Positions 34,841 through 43,682 of a stretch of DNA of 64,000 nucleotides are shown piece by piece. A model generated the notes under the pieces. It ran no database searches and was not told where the DNA came from. It saw nothing but the letters and a program-made list of their open reading frames with translations. Every line of letters begins with the position of its first letter. Within the stretch, counting starts at the first letter, position 1. The stretch spans positions 2,506,869-2,570,868 of the forward strand of contig NZ_KV917378.1 of the NCBI RefSeq assembly GCF_002019735.1. Direction: 5' to 3'. The translations under genes and the position numbers were made by a program. Origin of the DNA: Salipaludibacillus agaradhaerens. Lineage in GTDB: Bacteria; Bacillota; Bacilli; Bacillales; Salisediminibacteriaceae.

Positions 34841-34868
34841 ATTATAGCATAATATTGGCAGTCGTCAA
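34841..34868 (-). promoter_or_regulatory. sigma-A promoter of the metallophore operon
   Basis: Minus strand TTGACG (34863-34868), 16 bases, TATAAT (34841-34846). Confidence 0.85.
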
Positions 34869-35116
34869 CTTTTAATTTAAAAAAGTAAATCCATTTAATA
34901 ATAGAAAGAACACCTGTCAAAAGTGACTCATCCAGTGATCTTCTGATAGAGATGGGCGACTAAATGGGGCGATAAAATCTTTTCTTATAAGGGGAATTTT
35001 CAGACGTCACTGAGGCACTAGGAACCACCGTCATTTACTCCATCCCAGACGATTGATCATTGCCGCTTGTTAGTGTTGAACATTCGATTATGTCAGTTAT
35101 TCACGGTATATAACTG

Positions 35117-35152
35117 AAAAAGAAGGAATGCCTCAGTGGCATCCCTTCTTTT
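35117..35152. terminator. bidirectional terminator hairpin
   Basis: AAAGAAGGAATGCC / GGCATCCCTTCTTT with A run before and T run after. Probably ends the small minus-strand gene 35310-35522; no gene on the plus strand precedes it. The rest of 34870-35309 shows nothing recognisable. Confidence 0.75.
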
Positions 35153-35309
35153 AAAGAGCGTATTTAATCATTTAAGTACGGTGCTCTTATGGTTAGTTTA
35201 AGTCTTCCAGAGTCTACTCAATAATTTCTCTTTCGAAACTAAAGGGACCCTCGCTTTCAGCCAAAAATGGGTGTCATTGCAATATCGGCTCCACATTCGC
35301 TGACCTGTC

Positions 35310-35522
35310 TTAGTTCATAAAGAAAATACCGATAATAAGAGCCATACTCACTATCCCCCAAAACGTTGTTCCTACTATCCACAAGATGATAGGTGTATTA
35401 GCATTTTTATGATTATCAGCGTTTTCTTGTATAAAGGCGAGCTTTCTTTCCATTTTTCCCTTCATAGAAATGACAACAACAAATCCGATAATGATGAAAC
35501 TAACCGTTAGGAATAAAACCAT
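35310..35522 (-). CDS. small two-helix membrane protein
   Basis: 70 residues with hydrophobic segments at about 3-19 and 45-67 joined by a charged loop (KGKMERKLAFIQENADNHKN). AAGGGGGATAAAA precedes the ATG. Unknown family; likely integral membrane with the loop cytoplasmic by the positive-inside rule. Confidence 0.65.
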   Translation of the reverse strand: MVLFLTVSFIIIGFVVVISMKGKMERKLAFIQENADNHKNANTPIILWIVGTTFWGIVSMALIIGIFFMN

Positions 35523-35706
35523 TTTTATCCCCCTTTTTGTGACCTGCTCTTTGCATCTCCCCCTAGTTTAACATGTATGCACGTATGAATTCCCGTCAAT
35601 AGAACAATTATTTAAACTCTTTTTCTGTAAATGCTCTTGATTTTTTTCACACATTTTATAAACGCCCTAGTCAACACAGTCATAAATGAGCACAACTTGA
35701 AAACTA

Positions 35707-36330
35707 TTAAAAAATGATTTTGTATAACTGATAACCTATGAAGAGAGACACTCCCCAAATCATGATCGCAGATACTTTGTTAATCATTCTTACAATCTTT
35801 CCTTCTTTATCAATAGATCGTATGGTTTTACCAATGTATGCAAGGGCAAAAAAGGAGACCCAAGATACGAGAATACAGGCCGCTGCGAATGCTATTTTCT
35901 CTGGAATTGCGGTATACCTTATAGAGCTAGTTCCGATGACTCCCACTGTATCTAAAACAGCATGAGGGTTTAAAATCGAGACGGAAATAGCAAACATGGC
36001 TTGCTTTTTACCTGTCATGGCGGCATGTTTTTTGTTCACTTCAGATGTATTGCTATTCCAGATCGACCAGCCTATATAAATTAAAAAGAAAAAACCAATA
36101 GCAAAAAAGATTAACTGGAAGGCCGGTATTGTCATAACGATGACCGACACACCTAGAACTGCCAATATTATTAATAACGTATCACACAGAGACGCTGTGA
36201 TCACTGCAGGCAAAGCAAATTTGACTTTACTGTGGGCAGCGCCTTGATTAAATAGAAAGATATTTTGAGGGCCTAAAGGCAATATTAAGCCAAAAGATAA
36301 TATCATGCCGTGTAAAATTGCTCCTAACAT
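35707..36330 (-). CDS. LysE/ArgO-family amino-acid exporter
   Basis: 207 residues, about six hydrophobic segments. LysE-family features: GLILPLGPQNIFLFNQG near residues 14-30 and SILNPHAVLDTVGVIGT at about 118-134. Exports basic amino acids or related small molecules. It follows the desaturase gene after 24 bases in the same direction, so the two are probably cotranscribed. Confidence 0.87.
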   Translation of the reverse strand: MLGAILHGMILSFGLILPLGPQNIFLFNQGAAHSKVKFALPAVITASLCDTLLIILAVLGVSVIVMTIPAFQLIFFAIGFFFLIYIGWSIWNSNTSEVNKKHAAMTGKKQAMFAISVSILNPHAVLDTVGVIGTSSIRYTAIPEKIAFAAACILVSWVSFFALAYIGKTIRSIDKEGKIVRMINKVSAIMIWGVSLFIGYQLYKIIF

Positions 36331-36354
36331 TTAAAATCCCCTAACTCATCTATT

Positions 36355-37359
36355 TTATTTTTGCCGTTGATAACGGCTGATTTTTTTGGTTGCATCACTG
36401 CAAATATCTTCTATGACACTTTTAAATCCTGGTAGGAATGTTTTAAAAAAGCCTGTGCAATGATGGGCTTTTTTATAATCATAGTCTTCCATTAAAATTA
36501 AATGGACTTTCTTTAAATTGTAGTGTGGAACTGCCGGAAATAAATGATGAACTAAATGATAATTATCATGGTGTGGGTGCAAAAGAAAGATTTGAATAGG
36601 ATTGCCAAAAGTATTACGGCTGGCATATAACTCGTGGTCATTTTTTAGACCAGAATGTTCCGCCATTTCTGCCCAATATCTAATGACCTGAAAAGTCGTT
36701 AATAAAGGAACGAACCAGAACAAAATAATATGTAACCAAAAGTTAAAAATGATACTGCATGTTATTATAATACACCAAAATATGGGCTTTGCAACTTTTT
36801 CAGAAAGCGGCTCTTCTTTAGACATAACATTCACTTTTAAAGTCCCGTAAATATATTTTGGCACGTGAGTTAATGTTAATGGCTTAATGATGTGTTTAAA
36901 AATAAAAGTCTTAATACTTTTTTGTGGTTTATCCAATCCAATAAGCGAATACCTTTGAGTGTCTGGGTCCTTGTCAATATTCCAGAGATGTCTATGGTGA
37001 GCATGGTGAGAGTTGCAATAGGCTGTAAACGAAGTGAAAACAGGAAAGGCAACAAAAAAACACGTTATCCATTTGTTCATTATTTTATTTTTGAACAGAA
37101 GAACGTGGCTGGCTTCGTGCATTAAATTATCAAAAGCTCGCATTCTACTTCCGATAATCGTAATGGCTATCAAATAGGACCACCAGTTTGATAATAATAT
37201 GGCGCCATAAGCCGACGCTATTATGACTAGCCAATCAAATAAGATGGAAAATAGATTCGTATAATTATTACGTGTTTGAAGCGCTCTTACTTGATTTACA
37301 ATCTCTTTAGAGAATGTTGCTTTCTTTAATTTTTTGTCCTCACTCGTCATTACAGTCAT
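36355..37359 (-). CDS. membrane fatty-acid desaturase-family protein
   Basis: 334 residues, GGAGGGG before ATG. Three histidine boxes of di-iron membrane desaturases/hydroxylases: HEASH (about 81-85), HHAHHRH (about 117-123) and HDNYHLVHH (about 260-268). Several membrane segments between them. The substrate is unknown; the family includes acyl-lipid desaturases and hydroxylases of secondary-metabolite tails. Coupled to a LysE exporter and adjacent to the metallophore operon, which makes modification of a small molecule conceivable but unproven. Confidence 0.85.
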   Translation of the reverse strand: MTVMTSEDKKLKKATFSKEIVNQVRALQTRNNYTNLFSILFDWLVIIASAYGAILLSNWWSYLIAITIIGSRMRAFDNLMHEASHVLLFKNKIMNKWITCFFVAFPVFTSFTAYCNSHHAHHRHLWNIDKDPDTQRYSLIGLDKPQKSIKTFIFKHIIKPLTLTHVPKYIYGTLKVNVMSKEEPLSEKVAKPIFWCIIITCSIIFNFWLHIILFWFVPLLTTFQVIRYWAEMAEHSGLKNDHELYASRNTFGNPIQIFLLHPHHDNYHLVHHLFPAVPHYNLKKVHLILMEDYDYKKAHHCTGFFKTFLPGFKSVIEDICSDATKKISRYQRQK

Positions 37360-37627
37360 TGGTCAACCCCTCCATCATCATAGATTCTACCCAATCTTTA
37401 AATGGTTAATGTCTACATGTTCATCTATTTCACAGCAATGACCGCGCCTATACTTATCTTCTTCTCTAATGTTATCTGCCCTTTTTTCTCCTTTTAAAGT
37501 TCTATTAGGAGCATAAGTGTTATATTAATCAAATGTCACTATTTTAATAACTAGACATGTTCCAAGTTATTCATGATTCGGTTTTTACACGCCTTTTCTC
37601 TACTAAGTAGCAGGATTCTCTCTTGTT

Positions 37628-38392
37628 GCGACACTCAATGCCCTTCTTACGGCTGAGTGGCGCTGGTTCTCTCTTTTCGCGACACTCGATGCTCTTCTTT
37701 CGACTGAGTGGCATGGCTTCTCTCTTTTCGCGACACTCAGTGTGCTTCTTACGGCTGAGTGGCGCAGATTTTCCCTTTTCGCGACACTCAGTGTTCTTTT
37801 TACGGCTGAGTGGCGCTGGTTTTCCCCTTTCGCGACACTCAATGTTCTTTTTACGGCTGAGTGACGTGGTTTCTCTCTTTCCGTGACACTCGATGCTCTT
37901 CTTTCGGCTGAGTGGCGCTGGTTTTCCCTTTTAACGACACTCGATGCCCTTCTTTCGACTGAGTGGCGCTGGTTTCTCTCTTTCCGTGACACTCGATGCT
38001 CTTCTTTCGACTGAGTGGCGCAGGTTCTCCCTTTTCGCGACACTCAATGCTCTTCTTACGGCTGAGTGACGCAGGTTTTCCCTTTTCGCGACACTCGATG
38101 CTCTTTTTTCAACTGAGTGGCGCTGGTTTTCCCTTTTCGCGACACTCAATGTTCTTTTTCTGGCTGAGTGGCGCTGGTTTTCCCCTTTCGCGACACTCAA
38201 TGCTCTTCTTTCGACCGAGTGGCGTGGATTCTCTTTTTTCACGACACTCGATGCTCTTCTTTCGACTGAGTGGCGCAGGCTTTCCCTTTTCGCGACACTC
38301 AGTGTGCTTCTTACGGCTGAGTGGCGCAGATTTTCCCTTTTCGCGACACTCAGTGTTCTTTTTCTGGCTAAGTGGCGCCAATTCACACAAGT
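37628..38392. repeat. 51-bp palindromic tandem repeat array, 15 units
   Basis: Fifteen units of GCGACACTC, about 17 bases (AATGCTCTTCTTTCGAC type), TGAGTGGCGC and about 15 bases (TGGTTTTCCCTTTTC type). Unit length and the two palindromic arms equal those of the array at 18884-19480, but the inner sequences differ. Frames on both strands are open for hundreds of bases because 51 is divisible by three; none has a credible start. No gene occupies 37360-38607. Confidence 0.9.
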
Positions 38393-38607
38393 GACGATGA
38401 CTATAAAAGATTATATCCTACAAAATTATCCTAAATCAACCATAATTTATTAATTATTAGTAAATTTATTCTAAAGGTGTGTAATAAAGGAGCAAGCTGG
38501 TGAAGAGAGTATGTCGTGTCAACAGTGGGGGACTTCACTAAGTGAAATAATCAATAAACCATAGTAAAATTTAACTGACAGCACATTTAGAAAGGACGGG
38601 ATGTAGA

Positions 38608-39390
38608 GTGGGTATAAATTTTCATAGTGATAAGAATAGCACGACTTATACAACTCGCAAGGCTGACAAAACATGGGTGGAAGCTATAAGAAAACTCGTT
38701 CCTATTGAAGAAGTGTCTTATGCTGCAGATATTGGCTGTGGTGGTGGTATTTATTCTAAGGCGTTATCGGATATGGGAGTGGATGAAGTCACTGCCCTCG
38801 ATTTTTCTAAGTCCATCCTTAACGGAGCGAAAGAAAACTGTAAGGACTATCAAACTATTTCTTTTAAACATGGCAATGCTTTTGAAACAGGTTTAGCTAG
38901 TCACCATTATGAGTTAATCCTTGAGAGGGCTTTAATTCACCATATAGAGGATTTAAACGCTTGTTTTAATGAGGCATTTAGGTTGTTAAAAGATGGTGGT
39001 TACTATATTTTACAAGATCGTACGCCAGAGGATTGTTTAGTAAAGGGTGAGGACACTCATATTAGAGGGTATTTTTTTGAACTCTTTCCAAAGTTAGTTG
39101 AAGTAGAAACGAGCCGCAGACATCATAGTCAACATGTCATTGACATGCTAAAGAAAGTTGGATTTAAGGATGTTGAGGAAGTTAAGTTGTGGGAAACACG
39201 ACATGTTTATCATACTAAAGAGCCGTTACTAAATGATTTGTATGAAAGGACTGGACGAAGTATTTTACATGAATTAGAAGATGACGAGTTACATTTAGTA
39301 ATCGATCATATAGATCAATCATTACCTAAAAATACACCTATCGTTGAGAAAGATAAATGGACCATTTGGAAGGCAGTCAAGTCGGTTTAG
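38608..39390 (+). CDS. class I SAM-dependent methyltransferase
   Basis: 260 residues, GTG start after AAAGGACGGG. Motif I ADIGCGGGIYSKAL (about 40-53), motif II TALDFS, and ERALIHHIEDLNACFNEAFRLLKDGGYYIL typical of the Methyltransf_11/25 class (spans about 108-137). Cytoplasmic; substrate unknown. It stands alone between the 51-bp array and a convergent gene. Confidence 0.85.
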   Translation: MGINFHSDKNSTTYTTRKADKTWVEAIRKLVPIEEVSYAADIGCGGGIYSKALSDMGVDEVTALDFSKSILNGAKENCKDYQTISFKHGNAFETGLASHHYELILERALIHHIEDLNACFNEAFRLLKDGGYYILQDRTPEDCLVKGEDTHIRGYFFELFPKLVEVETSRRHHSQHVIDMLKKVGFKDVEEVKLWETRHVYHTKEPLLNDLYERTGRSILHELEDDELHLVIDHIDQSLPKNTPIVEKDKWTIWKAVKSV

Positions 39391-39440
39391 TAGTTTGAGC
39401 TATTCTTTTAAACAAAGGGTGTCATATCAGTATTGTCATA

Positions 39441-39467
39441 AAAAGCGAATAAGAAATATTCGCTTTT
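39441..39467. terminator. bidirectional terminator between convergent genes
   Basis: AAAAGCGAATA / TATTCGCTTTT with five-base loop; serves the methyltransferase gene and the DUF3139 gene. Confidence 0.85.
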
Positions 39468-39468
39468 C

Positions 39469-39783
39469 TTATTCGATTATATATTCTACTCCGTTTTCAT
39501 CCGTGTAAGATTCTAAAATTATGTCGTCATTTTTATCTTTATAATAAAAGTACGTATTGGTATCGTTTTCTATTTTTATGCTTACCATATAGTTTCTTAA
39601 TCCTGGTAAATTAGCTATAAAAGCTTCACTAGATTCTATACTCTCTGTTGGAATCTTCATTTCAACCATGACGTGTTCAATTACATCACTCTCTAGTTTA
39701 TTCTTTGCGTAGAAAATATACCCTGAAATACCGATCCCAATCATTAATATAATCGATATTATAATCCTAAATTTTCTTTTCAT
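39469..39783 (-). CDS. DUF3139-family membrane-anchored protein
   Basis: 104 residues from the ATG nine bases after AAAAGG (other in-frame starts up to 39810). One N-terminal membrane segment (about 6-24), then a small exported domain ending in a tyrosine-rich strand region, length and layout of DUF3139 proteins of Bacilli. Function unknown. Confidence 0.68.
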   Translation of the reverse strand: MKRKFRIIISIILMIGIGISGYIFYAKNKLESDVIEHVMVEMKIPTESIESSEAFIANLPGLRNYMVSIKIENDTNTYFYYKDKNDDIILESYTDENGVEYIIE

Positions 39784-39973
39784 TTTCATCATCCTTTTCG
39801 AAAATGGCACAATAGAGGTAATATCATGAAAAGATTTTTAATATTGTTTTCAACTTTCCCTTTAAAAATCGTCATGGTGTGCGTATTAAATATGTGTTTT
39901 TTAAGGAACACGTCTACTCTATTAAAATCATTATCTATTCCAATTGCTAAGGCGCCGTTAAATGCTAATTAGG

Positions 39974-40327
39974 TTAAACACGATTTAAATGTGTGTCTTT
40001 AAAATCAGTTGGGTATTTCAATCCCAATCCAACCGCCCTGTCCATACCAATATGAGCAGTCCATATTATCCCTATCGCTAAGACAGTTTGATTTGATAAC
40101 ACTAAGCCACATATGACAACGCCAATTGATAAAATGTATGTATGACATATGTTATAAATCACAGCACCCATCTTGTTATTAATCACATACCCTAGCATCG
40201 ATATATCTGGAACTAATAACAATAGCACAAATAACACCCAGCTCAACTGATTATACGAGTAAAAATAAAGACTGAGTGATAAGATCACAAGCCCTTCTAT
40301 GTGCAAAATTATTTTATTCACACCCAT
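39974..40327 (-). CDS. DUF4260-family membrane protein
   Basis: 117 residues, four hydrophobic segments, and the diagnostic C-terminal GLGLKYPTDFKDTHL with MDRAVG just before it. A small integral membrane protein; function unknown. The 200 bases after it (to 40532) hold no gene I can support. Confidence 0.8.
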   Translation of the reverse strand: MGVNKIILHIEGLVILSLSLYFYSYNQLSWVLFVLLLLVPDISMLGYVINNKMGAVIYNICHTYILSIGVVICGLVLSNQTVLAIGIIWTAHIGMDRAVGLGLKYPTDFKDTHLNRV

Positions 40328-40532
40328 TCCCCATTCCTTCTTTATTCATGAGTAAAAAGCGGTCTCTAGGAAACGATGGCTCTTTTTTAATGTTGTCATG
40401 TCGATTAATCATTTTAGAAAGCGACTGTACATCGATCTTCCACTACAGCATGATGCTTTCTCAAGGGCTCATCTTCAGCTTATTAATCACCAACGTTATC
40501 ATTCTTAACATGGTTAGACGTCCGCCATTTCA

Positions 40533-41214
40533 TCACGCTTCTTCCATGGTTAGATCTTCACCAAACGTACGCTTATCTAATTCGCCCAACAGCTTATCTC
40601 TATCCTTGCGTTTAACCTGCCCTAACGCAATGGCAAACGGAGCGAAATTCATAGCATCATTTAGTTTGTTCAACCATCTTGTTGTTTTCGTCATCTGAAG
40701 ACGGTATTTTTCTTCATCCTCTAACATAATTTCTAGTATTTTAGAGCCGTTGACTTTGATCAAGTTATATCCTCTTATATCCTGCCATGCAATAGGAATT
40801 GGATTCTTTGATGCAGCACTTGTGATTAATTCTTCCTTCGTTAAAATCAGATAAGGTTTTGAAGTCAGTTGTTGTTTAACTAACATTATGAATAAGAAGG
40901 CAAAAAATAAGCCTGTAACAGCCCCTAAAGCACTTATGACATAATCGCCATCATTAAAGGTAACGACACACATTAAAAACCCCAATGCTATAAAACGAAC
41001 CTTCAATCAGTGGGAGTTTTCGTTCTTCTCCCACTGATTGGTAGTTGAGTGAATCAGGACATTAGCGTCCGTTATCTCCCGCCTAAATAGATTTATCTCT
41101 CCTCTCTATTTTCAGGCGGGAGTTTTACGGACGGTTATCTGTGATAAATGCCAAACACAATAGCAGTAGTATGAAATTTTTACCCTTCGATGGATAAAAT
41201 TGTAGTTCTTCCAT
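40533..41214 (-). pseudogene. STM3941-like membrane protein gene interrupted by a bcr1-like element
   Basis: The original start is the ATG at 41214 (AGGGG upstream): MEELQFYPSKGKNFILLLLC, then the element begins and brings a stop (ITDNRP-stop). The rest resumes at 40989 and runs to 40533 with the second membrane segment and the STM3941-type domain (KPYLILTKEEL, IPIAWQDI, APFAIAL). Removing 154 bases plus treating ATAAA as the duplicated target restores one frame of 175 codons, joining ...LCLAF to IALGFLMC inside the first membrane segment. A TTG inside the element could start a truncated product (41006), but the first anchor is lost. Confidence 0.85.
40990..41148 (+). mobile_element. bcr1-like element inserted in a gene, with target duplication
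   Basis: Full-length copy: ATAAA at 40990-40994 and again at 41144-41148. First hairpin CAATCAGTGGGAG / CTCCCACTGATTG; second hairpin CCCGCCTAAATAGA / TCTATTTTCAGGCGGG with GTCCGT / ACGGAC below it. Ends: ATAAAACGAACC and CTGTGATAAA. Element of 154 bp plus the 5-bp repeat. Confidence 0.92.
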
Positions 41215-41254
41215 AATCCCCTTCAACCTCCAAATTCTCTATAAGTGACACTAT

Positions 41255-41284
41255 ATTATAACCAGTGCACACTATTTTTGACAA
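41255..41284 (-). promoter_or_regulatory. promoter of the interrupted STM3941-like gene
   Basis: Minus strand TTGTCA, 18 bases, TATAAT, about 40 bases before the original ATG. Confidence 0.65.
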
Positions 41285-41399
41285 CGGGATATCTGCAATT
41301 AACCAACGATGGGCATGTTGTTTAGTTACGCTACGCCATAGATTAGCAGATGAGAGATTGGGCCGCTAATGTGTTTATACCCATCACACTCACACTCTC

Positions 41400-42677
41400 T
41401 CATTCCGAACCTTTGTCTTTACGAGACCACACAACCACGGGTATAAGTGCTAAGGACAAAATCCCTCCAGCCAGTGATAGCATTTCAAAACTGGAACCAG
41501 CCACAACCATTCCTGACATGGCACCACCAGAAGCACCAGCTAATGCTATAAAAACGTCGACTGTCCCTTGGGTTTTAGCCCGTATTGAAGGGGCTGTTGA
41601 ATCGATAATCAGTGCTGTTCCGCTTATCAAACCAAAATTCCACCCTAAACCAAGTAAAGAAAGGGCCACTATTAAGAGAATCATAGAATCTCCTGGCGCA
41701 ATAGCTCCCACAATCCCAGCTAGCAGCAACGTAGCACCAGAAGCAATGGCCATCGTCGTTCGACCAAGTTTATCAACTAGAACGCCAGTAACGAGAGAAG
41801 GAAGGTACATCGCCCCTATATGAAAGCCAATTACAAGTCCTACTGCACTCAATGCATGGCCGTGGTGACTCATATGTATTGGAGTCATTGTCATAATAGC
41901 TACCATGACAATTTGAGTAAGGACCATCATAGTAGCCCCGACCACAATCCCGCGTTTATTTTCCATTTGCCCAGTATGTGCTGAGATCCCATTAACATTC
42001 TTTTCTTCTTTATCCCTTTCGATTGCCCTAGCTATAATTAAAGGATCTGGTCGAAGCATGATAAAAAATATAAGGCCAGCTATAAGAAATGCCGCAGCTG
42101 ATAAGATAAACGGGCCTGCTAGTGACGGTACACCAATTGAAAGAGCGACATCCCCCATGACATCTACTAAGTTTGGACCTGCCACTGCACCGAATGTAGT
42201 AGATACCATGGCTATACTCACTGCCGTGCCTCGTTGTTTGTTAGTTGCTAAGTCGGTACCAGCATAGCGAGCTTGTAAATTAGTCGCCGTACCTGCACCA
42301 TAAATGAATAGGGAGGCGAGTAATAGAAACACACTATTTAAAGTAGCAGCCAGTACAACCCCTACTGCTCCAAGTCCACCTGTTATAAATCCTGTTGCAA
42401 GCCCCATCCGTCTACCAAAACGGTTAGAAAGTCTTCCTACTGTTAACGCCGCTCCTGCTGAACCTAACGTAAATAACGCAGCTGGAAGGCCAGCAAATGC
42501 GTTTGTTCCAAGCATTTGTTCTGCAAGTAATGCGCCAACTGTTATGCCAGCAGCTAACCCTGCACCACCAAATATTTGTGAAATCACGACAATGATTAAC
42601 GTACGCTTATATAATTGTTTCTGTTTCTCTGGCTGATCGACATATATGTGTGCTGAATGAGTCAATTTATTCGACAT
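41400..42677 (-). CDS. MFS transporter
   Basis: 425 residues with twelve hydrophobic segments and the MFS loop motif GRLSNRFGRRMGLA (about 82-95) between helices 2 and 3, and DKLGRTTMAIA in the second half. Central loop about residues 205-245. The small/neutral residue-rich helices resemble drug-efflux MFS of Bacilli, but the substrate cannot be inferred. ATG without strong site; preceded by a partial bcr1-like element. Confidence 0.85.
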   Translation of the reverse strand: MSNKLTHSAHIYVDQPEKQKQLYKRTLIIVVISQIFGGAGLAAGITVGALLAEQMLGTNAFAGLPAALFTLGSAGAALTVGRLSNRFGRRMGLATGFITGGLGAVGVVLAATLNSVFLLLASLFIYGAGTATNLQARYAGTDLATNKQRGTAVSIAMVSTTFGAVAGPNLVDVMGDVALSIGVPSLAGPFILSAAAFLIAGLIFFIMLRPDPLIIARAIERDKEEKNVNGISAHTGQMENKRGIVVGATMMVLTQIVMVAIMTMTPIHMSHHGHALSAVGLVIGFHIGAMYLPSLVTGVLVDKLGRTTMAIASGATLLLAGIVGAIAPGDSMILLIVALSLLGLGWNFGLISGTALIIDSTAPSIRAKTQGTVDVFIALAGASGGAMSGMVVAGSSFEMLSLAGGILSLALIPVVVWSRKDKGSE

Positions 42678-42740
42678 GTTGAATACCTGCTTTTCCCTTA
42701 GTTTACTTATCCCTTAAAAGAAAGATCTCGTGTGAATTTA

Positions 42741-42774
42741 ACAGGCTTTACGGACGGTTATCTGTCATAAAGAA
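42741..42774 (+). mobile_element. right-end fragment of a bcr1-like element
   Basis: AGGCTTTACGGACGGTTATCTGTCATAAA only; the left part is missing. Confidence 0.6.
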
Positions 42775-42828
42775 ATCATTACCCTTGCTCATTGTTAACA
42801 CGTCATGCTTTCCTGTTAAAACGCCCTT

Positions 42829-43206
42829 CTACCTCTCTGGATTAACTCTAACAATTGTTCCAGAAGGGTCAGAAATCCAGTAACCTTTTGAATCCTCATG
42901 CACCTCTACTTCATCTCTTCTATTAATATTGTTCTGCTTCAAATACACGTCAGCTTCTTTCAGATCATTAGTCTGAATTTCTAACCATACGTCCTGTTGC
43001 GCATAATTGTCCATACAATCCAACCATAATGTAACATCACCAAATTGAAAAGCATGTGACTCCGAATTAAACCCTAAATATGGAAGCTTAATGACATCCT
43101 TGTAAAACTGAACGGTTTCTTCATATTTAAATTTAGGAATCTTCAAAGCAATGTTATGGCCGCCTTTAAATTGTAGCACGTCCTTTTCCAAATGGTTAAC
43201 CTCCAT
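42829..43206 (-). CDS. VOC-family (glyoxalase/bleomycin-resistance fold) protein
   Basis: 125 residues with a single-domain VOC pattern: ALKIPKFKYEETVQFYKDVIKLP near the N-terminus, GDVTLWLDCMDN in the middle, and a C-terminal YWISDPSGTIVRVN (strand with possible metal ligand). Function unknown; members include dioxygenases, glyoxalases and antibiotic-binding proteins. Start at an ATG about 125 codons from the stop, family length. Confidence 0.8.
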   Translation of the reverse strand: MEVNHLEKDVLQFKGGHNIALKIPKFKYEETVQFYKDVIKLPYLGFNSESHAFQFGDVTLWLDCMDNYAQQDVWLEIQTNDLKEADVYLKQNNINRRDEVEVHEDSKGYWISDPSGTIVRVNPER

Positions 43207-43682
43207 TTCGTTGGCATATTCTTTTATAGTATCATCATATGTTTTTCCTTAGCATCCCATTTCTTAGGGATTGTTCATTTTGGTAAGCTGTTTTTTAAAA
43301 GTCGGTCTTAGAATGCCAACTGACATGTTGCTTCACCTAACGCTGTAAAACACCTGACCTGCGCCTTCTTTTTTCCTGCTAATCACTTCTATTACGATAA
43401 CACGTCGGTATGGGCGAGAAGATGCTGGTGTAGACATGCGTAAGAGCGTGCCTGCACTATATATTATCATCCTCGTATTGAGGGAACTAATAGACTCATT
43501 TTTATTGACGGATTATCTTCTCAATTCATGAGGTCCACCTAAAGCAGTTTAAGTTTTTTGTTTTTTCAAAAAAAGAGTTGCCATGCCTCACCGCTTTAGA
43601 TATGTTTATTTAAGCAAAGGTATTTTAATGAAAAGAAGACGTGATTGACGTGAGATTATGATGAAAAAAAGGAGGTAACATC
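43207..43682. other. intergenic 476 bases between divergent genes
   Basis: It should contain the promoters of the VOC gene and the TPR lipoprotein gene; AT-rich stretches (43555-43575, 43600-43630) are candidates, but no clear box pair. No gene seen. Confidence 0.4.

Noticed and set aside
18884-38392. 51-bp arrays as CRISPR arrays
   Set aside because: Constant parts are only 9-10 bp arms and the intervening bases are homologous between units, not unique spacers.
37603-38394. Long frames on both strands over the second 51-bp array
   Set aside because: Same reason; four overlapping frames cannot all be genes and none has start signals.
40276-40698. 140-residue plus-strand frame
   Set aside because: Antisense to DUF4260 start and to the STM3941-like gene; no start signals.
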